Source of the DNA: Streptomyces sp. Ru72
GTDB lineage: Bacteria > Actinomycetota > Actinomycetes > Streptomycetales > Streptomycetaceae
Direction of reading: 5' to 3'
DNA length: 64,000 nucleotides
Assembly (NCBI RefSeq): GCF_002920635.1
Contig: NZ_PQSR01000002.1
Location: 62,001-126,000 of the forward strand
Both the position numbers and the translations under genes were made by a program. Positions within the stretch are counted from its first letter, which is position 1. Each line of letters begins with the position of its first letter. Below the pieces are notes generated by a model that worked only from the letters and a program-made list of their open reading frames with translations, was not told the DNA's origin and ran no database searches. Below, one piece after another: positions 8,004 through 17,993 of this stretch.

Positions 8004-8768
8004 ATGTCTGCCGCGAAGGACGCCCACCGCCTACCCCGGTCCCTGCTGGTCCTGGGCGGCACGTCGGAGATCGCCCTGGCCACCGCCCGCCGCCTGGTCG
8101 CCCGCCGCACCCGTACCGTATGGCTGGCGGGGCGGCCCTCCCCCGGGCTGGAGGCCGCCGCCGAGCATCTGCGGGCGCTCGGCGCCGACACCCGCACCGT
8201 CGCCTTCGACGCCCTGGACCCCGAGGCGCACGAGGCCGCGCTCGGCAAGGTGTTCGCGGAGGGAGAGGTCGACCTGGTGCTGCTCGCGTTCGGCGTGCTC
8301 GGCGACCAGGCGACCGACGAACGCGACCCGGTGGCAGCGGCGCGCGTCGCCCGGACCAACTACACGGGCGCGGTCACGGCGGGACTGGTGTGCGCCCGGG
8401 CCCTTCAGGCACAGGGCCACGGCTCGATGGTGGTGCTGTCGTCGGCCGCCGGGGAGCGCGCCCGACGCCGGGACTTCCTGTACGGCTCCAGCAAGGCGGG
8501 GCTCGACGTGTTCGCGCAGGGCCTGGGCGACGCGCTGTACGGCACGGGCGCGCACGTCATGGTCGTACGCCCCGCGCACGTCCGCACGCGCGGCACGGCG
8601 GCACGGGAGCCGGAGCCGCTCTCCACCACGCCGGAAGAGGTCGCCACGGCGATCGAGCTCGGGCTGCGCAGACGGTCGGAGGTGGTGTGGGTCCCCGGCG
8701 TCCTGCGCCTGGTCATGGCCGTCCTACGGCACCTTCCGCGACCGCTGTTCCGGCGACTGCCCGTCTAG
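8004..8768 (+). CDS. SDR oxidoreductase resembling DprE2 (decaprenylphosphoryl-2-keto-ribose reductase)
   Basis: A 254-residue short-chain dehydrogenase/reductase. The nucleotide-binding motif is GGTSEIALA (residues 18-26) instead of the usual TGxxxGIG. Catalytic residues Ser146/147, Tyr160 and Lys164 lie in LSSAAGERARRRDFLYGSSK. The length, the GGTSEI motif, the LAFGVLGD segment and the C-terminal VLRHLPRPLFRRLP closely resemble mycobacterial DprE2, which makes the arabinose donor decaprenylphosphoryl-arabinose together with DprE1. No DprE1 partner is adjacent. Streptomyces lacks mycobacterial arabinogalactan, so the product may serve another glycopolymer; the substrate is an inference. Confidence 0.75.
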   Translation: MSAAKDAHRLPRSLLVLGGTSEIALATARRLVARRTRTVWLAGRPSPGLEAAAEHLRALGADTRTVAFDALDPEAHEAALGKVFAEGEVDLVLLAFGVLGDQATDERDPVAAARVARTNYTGAVTAGLVCARALQAQGHGSMVVLSSAAGERARRRDFLYGSSKAGLDVFAQGLGDALYGTGAHVMVVRPAHVRTRGTAAREPEPLSTTPEEVATAIELGLRRRSEVVWVPGVLRLVMAVLRHLPRPLFRRLPV

Positions 8769-8772
8769 GGTC

Positions 8773-8819
8773 CCTCTCAGGGCCGGGCCCTGCCCGGGAG
8801 CGGGCACTTCCCTAGAGGG
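8773..8819. terminator. Hairpin between convergent genes, probable bidirectional terminator
   Basis: Between the SDR stop at 8768 and the stop of the convergent gene at 8812 there is an inner stem TGCCCG/CGGGCA (8791-8806) and outer complementarity CCCTCT/AGAGGG. There is no long T-tract, as is common in Streptomyces. Confidence 0.45.
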
Positions 8820-9393
8820 TCGGCAGGCCGGCGTTCTCAGCCGGGGCGGTCGCCTGGGGCGGTACGACCGCGCTGCCGAAGGGGAACTCCCGCAGCTTGC
8901 GCCAGACGCCGTCCGCGCCCTGCTCGTACAGGGCGAAGCCCGTGCAGGACCACTCGGCCGCGTAGTCCGCAAGCTCCTCGTACGCCCTGTCCATCGCCGC
9001 GTCGTCGATGCCGTGCGCCACCGTGACGTGCGGGTGGTAGGGGAACAGCAGCTCGCGCGCCACCGGCCCGGAGGGGTCCCGGACCTGCCGCTGCAGCCGG
9101 GAACAGTCCTCGGCGCCCTCGACGACCTTCACGAACACCACCGGCGACAGGGGCCGGAACGTGCCCGTGCCGGCCAGCCGCATCGGGAAGGGGCGCCCGG
9201 CCGCCGCGACGGCGACGAGGTGCGCCTCGATCGCGGGCAGATCCGCGGAGTCCACCTCCGTCGGCGGCAGCAAGGTGACATGAGTGGGAATGCAACGCGC
9301 CGCGGCGTCGCCGAAGCCCGCGCGCAGCTCCTGGAGCTCGCTGCCGTGAGGCTCCGGGACCGCGATCGACACACCGATCGTTACGGTCCCCAC
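8812..9393 (-). CDS. 2'-5' RNA ligase / 2H phosphoesterase family protein
   Basis: A 193-residue protein of the 2H phosphoesterase superfamily. The two signature motifs are present: THVTLLPP in the N-terminal half and HPHVTVAHG in the C-terminal half, each supplying a catalytic His and a Ser/Thr. Such proteins hydrolyse or form 2'-5' or cyclic phosphodiester bonds in RNA; the physiological substrate is unknown. I chose the GTG at 9393, which has GGGAG six bases upstream. The frame extends further but through a low-complexity repeat of a 12-bp unit (about 9410-9440) that is unlikely to be translated. Confidence 0.82.
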   Translation of the reverse strand: MGTVTIGVSIAVPEPHGSELQELRAGFGDAAARCIPTHVTLLPPTEVDSADLPAIEAHLVAVAAAGRPFPMRLAGTGTFRPLSPVVFVKVVEGAEDCSRLQRQVRDPSGPVARELLFPYHPHVTVAHGIDDAAMDRAYEELADYAAEWSCTGFALYEQGADGVWRKLREFPFGSAVVPPQATAPAENAGLPTL

Positions 9394-9568
9394 GTCGTCT
9401 CCCTGTCGTCGAGTCGGTCGTCGTGTCGGTCGTCGTGTCGGATTCGTGCACAGCCGTCCGGCTATCGACTGTACGGCCACGACCGCCCGGTGGGCAGGCG
9501 CAACCGCAGTGATGTACAGCGCTCTTGGCCGTGGCGCGTCCGTACGCCGGTACGCGCCGGTCCCGACG

Positions 9569-11368
<1,800 letters not shown>

Positions 11369-11378
11369 CCGGCAGCGG

Positions 11379-12830
11379 TCAGCCCAGGTCGATCTCCGGG
11401 TACAGCGGGAAGCCCGCCACCAGGTCCGTCGCTCGCTGGGCGATCTCCTGGGCGACCTTCTCGTCCAGGACGTGGGCCGCCTTGGACGGGGCGCCGGACT
11501 TGGTGGTGCCCGGCTCGGTGGTGGTGAGGACCCGGTCGATCAGGCCCGCCACCTCGTCCATCTCCGCCGTGCCCAGGCCACGGGTGGTGAGCGCGGGCGT
11601 GCCGATGCGGATGCCGGAGGTGTACCAGGCGCCGTTCGGGTCGGCCGGGATGGCGTTGCGGTTGGTGACGATGCCCGACTCCAGCAGGGCGGCCTCGGCC
11701 TGGCGGCCGCTGAGGCCGTAGGAGGTCGCCACGTCGATCAGGTTCAGGTGGTTGTCGGTGCCGCCGGTCACCAGCGTGGCACCGCGGCGCATCAGGCCCT
11801 CGGCCAGCGCCCGGGAGTTGTCCACGATCCGCTGGGCGTAGTCCTGGAAGGCGGGCTGCCGGGCCTCCGCGAGCGCCACCGCCTTCGCGGCCATCACGTG
11901 CGGGAGCGGGCCGCCGAGGACCATCGGGCAGCCTCGGTCGACCTGGTCCTTGAGGGAGTCGTCGCACAGGACCATGCCGCCGCGCGGGCCGCGCAGCGAC
12001 TTGTGGGTGGTCGTGGTCACGATCTGGGCGTGCGGGACCGGGTCGAAGTCGCCGGTGAGGACCTTGCCCGCGACCAGGCCGGCGAAGTGCGCCATGTCGA
12101 CCATGAGCGTGGCGCCGACCTCGTCGGCGATCTCGCGCATGATCCGGAAGTTGACCAGGCGCGGGTAGGCGGAGTAGCCGGCGACGATGATCAGCGGCTT
12201 GAACTCGCGGGCCTGGGTGCGCAGGGCGTCGTAGTCGATGAGGCCCGTGGCCGGGTCGGTGCCGTAGGAGCGCTGGTCGAACATCTTGCCGGAGATGTTC
12301 GGGCGGAAGCCGTGGGTGAGGTGGCCGCCCGCGTCCAGGGACATGCCGAGCATGCGCTGGTTGCCGAAGGCGCGGCGCAGCTCGGCCCAGTCCTCCTCGG
12401 AGAGCTCGTTGACCTGGCGGACGCCCGCCTTCTCCAGGGCCGGGGTCTCGACGCGCTGGGCGAGGACGGCCCAGAAGGCGACGAGGTTGGCGTCGATACC
12501 GGAGTGCGGCTGGACGTAGGCGTGGCGGGCGCCGAACAGCTCGCGCGCGTGCTCGGCGGCCAGCGACTCGACGGTGTCCACGTTGCGGCAGCCGGCGTAG
12601 AAGCGGCGGCCGACGGTGCCCTCGGCGTACTTGTCGCTGAACCAGTTGCCCATCGCCAGCAGGGTGGCCGGGGAGGCGTAGTTCTCGGAGGCGATCAGCT
12701 TGAGCATCTCGCGCTGGTCGGCGACCTCCTGGCCGATGGCGTCGGCGACCCGGGGCTCGACCGCGCGGATCACGTCGAGGGCGGCGCGGAAGGCGGTGGA
12801 CTCGGTGGAGAGGGGCTGCTGCTCTGTCAT
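11379..12830 (-). CDS. glyA: Serine hydroxymethyltransferase, long form
   Basis: A 483-residue PLP enzyme converting serine and tetrahydrofolate to glycine and 5,10-methylene-THF, the main entry of one-carbon units. The PLP lysine is Lys277 in [15 protein letters not shown], and the substrate regions LKLIASENY and RRFYAGC are intact. It is about 60 residues longer than the usual 420. Most of the excess is an insertion around residues 122-160 ([12 protein letters not shown]...[14 protein letters not shown]), characteristic of the second GlyA type in Streptomyces. GGAGG lies five bases before the ATG. A ZTP riboswitch occupies the 5' leader, linking expression to folate and purine stress. Confidence 0.95.
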   Translation of the reverse strand: MTEQQPLSTESTAFRAALDVIRAVEPRVADAIGQEVADQREMLKLIASENYASPATLLAMGNWFSDKYAEGTVGRRFYAGCRNVDTVESLAAEHARELFGARHAYVQPHSGIDANLVAFWAVLAQRVETPALEKAGVRQVNELSEEDWAELRRAFGNQRMLGMSLDAGGHLTHGFRPNISGKMFDQRSYGTDPATGLIDYDALRTQAREFKPLIIVAGYSAYPRLVNFRIMREIADEVGATLMVDMAHFAGLVAGKVLTGDFDPVPHAQIVTTTTHKSLRGPRGGMVLCDDSLKDQVDRGCPMVLGGPLPHVMAAKAVALAEARQPAFQDYAQRIVDNSRALAEGLMRRGATLVTGGTDNHLNLIDVATSYGLSGRQAEAALLESGIVTNRNAIPADPNGAWYTSGIRIGTPALTTRGLGTAEMDEVAGLIDRVLTTTEPGTTKSGAPSKAAHVLDEKVAQEIAQRATDLVAGFPLYPEIDLG

Positions 12831-12877
12831 GTCGGCCTCCGGGCGGCGTGGCTTGAAGCGTTCACGGTTCACGGTTG

Positions 12878-12960
12878 GCCCAGGCGCACGGCACTCGCTC
12901 GCATCCGGGCCGCTCCCCGATGGTCGGTCCCATCCCTGCGCGCCAGTCACGGCCCGTCGA
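12878..12960 (-). ncRNA. ZTP (pfl) riboswitch in the glyA leader
   Basis: Read on the minus strand, the leader contains the conserved ZTP aptamer blocks in order: GGGCCGTGACTGGCG (12956-12942), then a short hairpin closing with ATCGGGGAGC, and after a variable linker the second domain CCGTGCGCCTGGGCCAAC ending near 12876. These match the RF01750-type consensus (CGUGACUGGCG, CGGGGAGC, GCCUGGGC). The aptamer senses ZMP/ZTP, purine intermediates that accumulate when 10-formyl-THF is short, and turns on one-carbon genes. About 47 nt lie between the aptamer and the ATG, including the GGAGG ribosome site, so control could be translational. Confidence 0.93.
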
Positions 12961-13097
12961 TCAGCCTACCGGGCATCGCGGCGCGGTCCGTTCCCGTGTC
13001 CATCATGCGAGCGACACGGCCGAAGGGGCGCACGTCCGCCCGGGGCCGGAAGACGGCCGGGCCGGCTGCGGGCGGCTCGGCGTCCGAAGGACCGCAT

Positions 13098-14282
13098 CTA
13101 GAGGATCACGTGTGGCAGGAAACGCGCGTACTCGTCCGTGACCAGGCCCGACGACTCACGGATGCCGAGGCCCGCCGACTCCTCCTCGACGACCCACGCT
13201 CCGAGGACGACGTGGTTGCCGTCGAAGGAGGGCAGGGGCGCCAGTTCCTGGTAGCAGCACGGCTCCTCCCGCACGACGGGCGCGGCGCCCGGCGCGTGGA
13301 CCGTGACGCCCTCGCCCTCGCGGCCGAGGAGCGGCTTGGCGACGTACCCCGTGGTGCGGGCCAGCTCCCGGGGGCCGTCCAGGTGGGCCGGAAGCAGGTT
13401 CGGGTGCCCGGGGTACAGCTCCCAGAGGATCGCGAGCAGCGCCTTGTTGCTGAGCAGCATCTTCCAGGCGGGCTCGATCCACAGGGTGCTGCCGGTGCCG
13501 CCGCCGTTGTCGAGGGTGTCGAGGACGTGGCCGCCGAAGCGGTCGGTGGTGAGCCATTCCCAGGGGTACAGCTTGAAGCAGCTGCGGATGAAGCGGAGCC
13601 GGTTGTCGACGAAGCGCTCCGAGAGCGGGTCCCAGCCGATCTCCTCCATGGAGATCCAGTCGGTGTCGAGACCGGCCTGGTCGGCGGTCTCCTTCAGGTA
13701 GGCGACCGTCATGAGGTCCTCGCCGAGCTCGTCACTGGCCGAGTGGGCGAAGTACAGCGGGCCGCCGGGCGGGAGCAGCGTGGCCTGCCTCTTCCAGGCG
13801 GCGACCAGGCGTTCGTGGAGGGAGTTCCACTGGTCGGCGCAGGGGAAGCGGTCCTCCATCCAGAACCACTGGGCGCTCGCCGCCTCCACGAGCGAGGTGG
13901 GCGTGTCGGCGTTGTACTCGAGGAGCTTCGCCGGGCCCGTGCCGTCGTAGCGCAGGTCGAACCGGCCGTACACGGAGGGGAGTTCGGCGCGTCGGTGCCA
14001 GGACTCGGCGACCGCGGCGGCCACGCGCGGGTCGGTGATGCCGAGGTCGGCGAAGCGGTCCGTGGCGACGATGTGCCCGGCGGCGGCCAGGCACATGCCG
14101 TGCAGCTCCTCGACGGCCTCTTCGAGGGCCTCCACCTCCTCGAGTGTGAAGACGTAGTAGGCGCTCTCGTCCCAGTACGGGCGCAGCGAGTCGTCCGGGT
14201 AGCGGGTGAGGGGGTAGATCAGGCCCTGCGCCTCGACGGTCTCCTGCCAGCCGGGGCGGGGTTCGGTCGTACGGCGTTCCAC
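13098..14282 (-). CDS. Glutathionylspermidine synthase-like ATP-grasp ligase (YgiC/YjfC type)
   Basis: A 394-residue protein of the GSP_synth family, ATP-grasp enzymes that form amide bonds. Typical features are VYGRFDLRYDG and KLLEYNADTPTS in the N-terminal half and the nucleotide-binding end LLSNKALLAILWELYPGH, YVAKPLLGREGEGV and VLGAWVVEEESAG. There is no amidase domain, so it matches the E. coli YgiC/YjfC subgroup, whose true acceptor is unknown. The GTG start is 6 nt after the stop of a lipoprotein gene with a Gly-rich RGGFGS tail, a YgiB-like partner. Actinomycetes do not make glutathione, so the substrate must differ from glutathionylspermidine. Confidence 0.85.
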   Translation of the reverse strand: MERRTTEPRPGWQETVEAQGLIYPLTRYPDDSLRPYWDESAYYVFTLEEVEALEEAVEELHGMCLAAAGHIVATDRFADLGITDPRVAAAVAESWHRRAELPSVYGRFDLRYDGTGPAKLLEYNADTPTSLVEAASAQWFWMEDRFPCADQWNSLHERLVAAWKRQATLLPPGGPLYFAHSASDELGEDLMTVAYLKETADQAGLDTDWISMEEIGWDPLSERFVDNRLRFIRSCFKLYPWEWLTTDRFGGHVLDTLDNGGGTGSTLWIEPAWKMLLSNKALLAILWELYPGHPNLLPAHLDGPRELARTTGYVAKPLLGREGEGVTVHAPGAAPVVREEPCCYQELAPLPSFDGNHVVLGAWVVEEESAGLGIRESSGLVTDEYARFLPHVIL

Positions 14283-14288
14283 CGCGGC

Positions 14289-14630
14289 TCAGCCGCCGGA
14301 CTTGCCGTGACCGCTGCCGAAGCCGCCGCGGTCGACGCCGCCGTGGCTTCCGGACCCGCCGGATCCCTTGTGGGGCTTGGTGAAGGAACCGCCGTTGACG
14401 AAGCCGCCCTTCTTCTTGCCGCCGTAGTACCAGCCGCCGTCCACGGAGGTCTTGGTGGACTTGCAGTTCTTGTCGGAGACGACCTTGTAGCCCTTGCCGA
14501 GGGTGTAGCTGTCCCGGTCGACGCAGCGCTTGTCCGGGTCCGAGGAGCAGGCGGTGAGGGCGGCGGCGAGGAGTCCCACGCCGCCGAGGACGACGGTGCC
14601 CGAGCGCAGTCGCCGGCGTGTGTCCGCCAT
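14289..14630 (-). CDS. Small lipoprotein with Gly-rich C-terminus, partner of the ATP-grasp ligase
   Basis: A 113-residue lipoprotein. The signal peptide ends in the lipobox LTAC with Cys28 as the lipidation site. The mature part has conserved Cys residues (KRCVDRDSY, SDKNCKST) and then turns into a Gly/Lys/Ser tail: GGWYYGGKKKGGFVNGGSF, followed by RGGFGSGHGKSGG at the very end. E. coli YgiB, encoded next to YgiC, also ends in a RGGFG-containing tail. The ATG at 14630 has GGGGGAT upstream. It is first in a two-gene operon with the ligase. Confidence 0.8.
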   Translation of the reverse strand: MADTRRRLRSGTVVLGGVGLLAAALTACSSDPDKRCVDRDSYTLGKGYKVVSDKNCKSTKTSVDGGWYYGGKKKGGFVNGGSFTKPHKGSGGSGSHGGVDRGGFGSGHGKSGG

Positions 14631-14747
14631 GTTCGTTGATCCCCCGTCGAGTGAGAATTCGTTGAGCTGTTGGTGAGACTCTGCGGCAATCAGACTAGAG
14701 ACCGCCGTCGTCGTGTTCGCGGCTGCCCCTGCCCCCCGGATGTCTCC

Positions 14748-14753
14748 TACAGT
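14748..14753 (+). promoter_or_regulatory. -10 hexamer TACAGT of a probable leaderless promoter
   Basis: TACAGT lies 6 nt before the GTG at 14760 and no ribosome site intervenes; this supports that start and leaderless transcription of the DMT transporter gene. Confidence 0.45.
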
Positions 14754-14759
14754 CGCTCT

Positions 14760-15608
14760 GTGCTTCTGGGAATGGTGTGCGCGCTGGGCGCGGCGGTCTG
14801 TTTCGGTACGGCGACGGTGTTGCAGGCGGTCGCCGCGCGGGCGGCGGGCACGGGTGGGGGCGGGGACGCGGCGCTGCTGCTGCGGGCGTTGCGGCAGTGG
14901 CGGTATCTCGCGGGGCTCGCGCTGGACGGGCTCGGGTTCCTGTTCCAGATCGCGGCGCTGCGGTCGATCCCGATCTACGCGGTGGGCGCGGCGCTCGCGT
15001 CCAGCCTGGCGGTGACGGCGGTGGTCGCGGCGCGGCTGCTGCGGGTGCGGCTGACCGGGAGCGAATGGGGTGCGGTGGCGGTGGTGTGCGGGGGGCTCGC
15101 CATGCTGGGTCTGGCGTCCGGGGCCGAGGGCGACCGGGGCGGGTCGGCAGGGCTCCGGTACGCGATCTTGGCAGCGGCGGTGTGCGTTCTGGTGCTCGGG
15201 CTGGTGGGGGGCCGGTTGCCGGGGAGGGGGCGTTCGCTGGTGCTGGGGCTGGGCGCCGGGTTCGGGTTCGGGGTGGTCGAGGTGGCGGTGCGGCTGATCG
15301 ACTCGCTGGCGCCGTGGGGGCTGCTCGCCAATCCGGCGACGTACGCGCTGGTGGTGGGTGGCGGGGCGGCGTTCGTGCTGCTGACGACGGCGCTGGAGCG
15401 GGGGTCGGTGACGGTCGCGACGGCGGGCATGGTGGTCGGCGAGACGGTGGGACCGGCCGCGGTGGGCGTCGTGTGGCTGGGTGACCGTACGCGGGAGGGG
15501 CTGAGCTGGCTGGCGGTCCTGGGGTTCGCGGTGGCGGTGGCGGGTGCGCTGGCGCTGGCCCGGTTCGGGGAGGCGCCCACCCATACCGCGGAGGCTGCCC
15601 GGTTCTAG
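14760..15608 (+). CDS. DMT (EamA-like) family transporter
   Basis: A 282-residue protein with about nine to ten transmembrane segments in the drug/metabolite transporter pattern. It opens with MLLGMVCALGAAVCFGTATVLQAVAA and contains LIPIYAVGAALASS-type loops (RSIPIYAVGAALASSLAV) and the C-terminal repeat TVATAGMVVGETVGPAAVGV. Such proteins export or import small metabolites; the substrate is unknown. I set the start at GTG 14760 because a -10 box lies just upstream and it removes a charged N-terminal extension; ATG 14772 is the alternative. The stop overlaps the convergent MocR gene by 4 bp. Confidence 0.8.
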   Translation: MLLGMVCALGAAVCFGTATVLQAVAARAAGTGGGGDAALLLRALRQWRYLAGLALDGLGFLFQIAALRSIPIYAVGAALASSLAVTAVVAARLLRVRLTGSEWGAVAVVCGGLAMLGLASGAEGDRGGSAGLRYAILAAAVCVLVLGLVGGRLPGRGRSLVLGLGAGFGFGVVEVAVRLIDSLAPWGLLANPATYALVVGGGAAFVLLTTALERGSVTVATAGMVVGETVGPAAVGVVWLGDRTREGLSWLAVLGFAVAVAGALALARFGEAPTHTAEAARF

Positions 15609-16996
15609 GGCAACACACGGCACAGCGCTTCCAGCGCCCCCGACCACGCGTGGTCCGGTGGCGTTCCGTAGCCCACGACCAGGGCGTCCAGTGGGCGTGT
15701 GGTGGCGGACGGGTGGCGGTAGGCCGACAGACCCTGCAGTGACAGGCCCTGCCAGGTGGCCGCCCTGATCACCGACGCCTCCGTGCCCGGGGGCAGTTGC
15801 AGCACCGCGTGCAGGCCGGCGGCGATGCCCCAGACGCGCACCTTCGGGGCGCGGGACGCGAGTGCGGCGACCAGGGCGTCACGACGGCGGCGGTAGCGCA
15901 GGCGGGCGGCGCGGACGTGGCGGTCGTAGGCGCCCGAGGTGAGGAACTCCGCGAGGGTGAGCTGTTCCAGGACGCCGGTGGCCCAGCCGCCGACCCGCTG
16001 GGCGGCCAGCACCTCCGGGAGCAGTGACGCGGGCAGGACCATCCAGCCCAGGCGGAGCCCGGGGGCGAGGGACTTGCTGGCGGTGCCCAGGTACACCACG
16101 TGGTCCGGGTCGAGGTCCTGCAGCGCGCCCACGGGCTGGCGGTCGTAGCGGAACTCGCCGTCGTAGTCGTCCTCCAGGACGAGGCCGCCCGTGCGACGGG
16201 CCCAGTCGACCACCGCGGCCCGGCGCTCCGGGCGGAGGGCGCCGCCGAGGGGGAACTGGTGTGCGGGGTTCAGCAGCACCGCCGGTACGCCGGTCAGGTC
16301 CTCCGTCCGCGTGCCGAGGTCGTCGAAGGGCAGCGGTACCGTGGGCAGCCCGGCCCGCTGAAGGATGTTCCAGTGCACGAACAGGCCGTACGACTCCACG
16401 GCCACCGAGCCCGCCCCGCGGTCCCGCAGCACCTCGCCGAGGAGTTTCAGGCCCTGCGCGAAGCCGGAGCAGACCACGATCCGCTCCGGGTCGGCCCGCA
16501 CACCCCGGACCCGGGAGAGGTAGCCGGCAAGCGCGGTGCGCAGTTCGACCCGGCCGCGGGGGTCGCCGTAGCCGAGGGCGTCGTGCGGGGCGGCGGCGAG
16601 GGCGCGGCGGGCGGCCTTGAGCCATGCGGTGCGGGGGAAGGAGGCGAGATCCGGGGTGCCAGGCGTCAGGTCGTAGGGGAGGCGGCCACGCTCGGGCGGG
16701 TGCGGCACGGGCTGTCGGGGCGGCGCGGCCACCGGATGCTCGGCCACCCGGGTGCCCGAGCCCTGGCGCGCGGTGAGCCAGCCCTCGGCGACGAGATCGG
16801 CGTAGGCGTCGGCGACCGTGTTGCGGGCGATGCCCAGGTCGGCGGCGAGCGAACGGGAGGACGGCAGCCGGGTGCCGGGCGCCAGGCGGCCGGTGCGGAC
16901 CGCTTCGCGCAGGGCGTCGGTCAGGCCCCGGCGCAGGCCCGGGCCGGTCGGCTCCAGATGCAGGTCGATGCCCAGAGTGGCCCACGTTTTCCCCAT
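15605..16996 (-). CDS. MocR/PdxR-type transcriptional regulator (GntR HTH fused to aminotransferase domain)
   Basis: A 463-residue MocR protein. Residues about 15-80 form a GntR winged helix (LAPGTRLPSSRSLAADLGIARNTV). From about 105 to the end it is a class I aminotransferase fold that binds PLP, with the lysine at Lys308 in GTASKSLAPGLRLGW and the aspartate in LEDDYDGEFRYD. MocR proteins usually sense PLP or an amine substrate. It is divergent from the operon of two AhpD-like proteins and a PEP mutase-like enzyme, only 47 bp away, so it most likely controls that operon. The ATG is preceded by a TATGGT box 8 nt upstream. Confidence 0.92.
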   Translation of the reverse strand: MGKTWATLGIDLHLEPTGPGLRRGLTDALREAVRTGRLAPGTRLPSSRSLAADLGIARNTVADAYADLVAEGWLTARQGSGTRVAEHPVAAPPRQPVPHPPERGRLPYDLTPGTPDLASFPRTAWLKAARRALAAAPHDALGYGDPRGRVELRTALAGYLSRVRGVRADPERIVVCSGFAQGLKLLGEVLRDRGAGSVAVESYGLFVHWNILQRAGLPTVPLPFDDLGTRTEDLTGVPAVLLNPAHQFPLGGALRPERRAAVVDWARRTGGLVLEDDYDGEFRYDRQPVGALQDLDPDHVVYLGTASKSLAPGLRLGWMVLPASLLPEVLAAQRVGGWATGVLEQLTLAEFLTSGAYDRHVRAARLRYRRRRDALVAALASRAPKVRVWGIAAGLHAVLQLPPGTEASVIRAATWQGLSLQGLSAYRHPSATTRPLDALVVGYGTPPDHAWSGALEALCRVLP

Positions 16997-17004
16997 GGAA
17001 ATGG

Positions 17005-17010
17005 ACCATA
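17005..17010 (-). promoter_or_regulatory. -10 hexamer TATGGT of the mocR promoter
   Basis: On the minus strand TATGGT lies 8 nt before the mocR ATG. It shares a 47-bp intergenic space with the divergent promoter at 17031, so one bound MocR dimer could affect both. Confidence 0.45.
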
Positions 17011-17030
17011 CCCCTGGGCTGCTTGGCTCC

Positions 17031-17036
17031 TAGGGT
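17031..17036 (+). promoter_or_regulatory. -10 hexamer TAGGGT of the CMD operon promoter
   Basis: TAGGGT lies exactly 7 nt before the ATG at 17044, so the first gene is probably translated from a leaderless transcript. Confidence 0.45.
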
Positions 17037-17043
17037 CTAAGGC

Positions 17044-17550
17044 ATGACCACGAACGAGAACGCCACCACCGTTGAGTACGCCCCCGAGCACACCCCCCGC
17101 ATGGCGTGGGCCAAGCACGCCCCGGAGGTCTTCAAGACGATGGTCCGGCTCGACGCGGCGGCCGGGCAGGGACTGGAGCCGACACTGCGCGAGCTGGTGA
17201 AGATCCGCGCCTCCCAGATCAACCACTGCGCGTACTGCCTCGACATGCACACCAAGGACGCGCTCGCGGCGGGCGAGAGCGTGGAACGGATCATCCAGCT
17301 GAGCGCGTGGGAGGAGTCGCGGCACTTCTACACCGAGCGGGAGCTCGCGGCGCTGGAACTGACCGAGGCCGTCACCGTCCTGACCGACGGCTTCGTGCCG
17401 GACGAGGTCTATGAGAAGGCCGCCAAGCACTTCGACGAGGCCGAGCTGGCGCAGCTCATCGCGGCGATCGCCGTGATCAACGCATGGAACCGGTTCGCCG
17501 TGTCGACGCGGGCGGTGCCGGGACACTACCGGCCCGGGCAGTTCAAGTGA
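17044..17550 (+). CDS. Carboxymuconolactone decarboxylase/AhpD-like protein 1
   Basis: A 168-residue all-helical CMD-superfamily protein. The AhpD-type redox signature is present: HCAYCLDMH with Cys62, Cys65 and His69, preceded by ELVKIRASQIN. Members with CxxC act as alkylhydroperoxidase or thiol-disulfide relays; those lacking it are decarboxylases, so a peroxidase or redox role is favoured. Its GTGA stop overlaps the start of a second paralogue. Divergent MocR regulator at 47 bp. The N-terminal ~20 residues precede the domain and carry no signal peptide. Confidence 0.88.
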   Translation: MTTNENATTVEYAPEHTPRMAWAKHAPEVFKTMVRLDAAAGQGLEPTLRELVKIRASQINHCAYCLDMHTKDALAAGESVERIIQLSAWEESRHFYTERELAALELTEAVTVLTDGFVPDEVYEKAAKHFDEAELAQLIAAIAVINAWNRFAVSTRAVPGHYRPGQFK

Positions 17551-17993
17551 CGGCTCGCACGACGTATCTGCACGGCGAGGTCCGCGCCTCGATGCAGGCG
17601 CTGAGCGCCGCGGCGAAGAAGGGCCTCGGCGATCCCGCCCTCGCCGAACTGGTCCAGATCCGTGCCTCGCAGCTCAACCACTGCGCGTTCTGTCTGGACA
17701 TGCATCTGACGATCGCCCGGAAGCACGGGGTCGACGAGTCGCGGCTGGACCTGCTGAACGCCTGGGAGGAGGCCGGGGAGGTCTTCGACGAGCGGGAGCG
17801 GGCCGCGCTGGCGCTGACGGAGGCGGTCACGACCCTGACGGAGGGCTTCGTGCCGGACGAGGTGTGGGAGCGGGCCGCCCGGCACTTCGACGAAGCCCGG
17901 CTCGCCCACCTGCTCGCCCTCATCAGCGTCATCAACGGCTGGAACCGGCTGATGGTGTCCCGGCGCATTCCGGCGGGGAGCATGGAGTGGTGA
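17547..17993 (+). CDS. Carboxymuconolactone decarboxylase/AhpD-like protein 2
   Basis: A 148-residue paralogue of the preceding gene, sharing ELVQIRASQLNHCAFCLDMH (Cys46, Cys49, His53), the AWEE segment, the ALTEAVTTLTEGFVPDEV stretch and the AVINGWNR-like ending. It lacks the N-terminal extension of the first copy. The GTG start overlaps the stop of copy 1 and its own stop overlaps the GTG of the next gene, so the three genes are translationally coupled. The tandem arrangement suggests that the two proteins form a hetero-oligomer; that is inference. Confidence 0.88.
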   Translation: MTARTTYLHGEVRASMQALSAAAKKGLGDPALAELVQIRASQLNHCAFCLDMHLTIARKHGVDESRLDLLNAWEEAGEVFDERERAALALTEAVTTLTEGFVPDEVWERAARHFDEARLAHLLALISVINGWNRLMVSRRIPAGSMEW

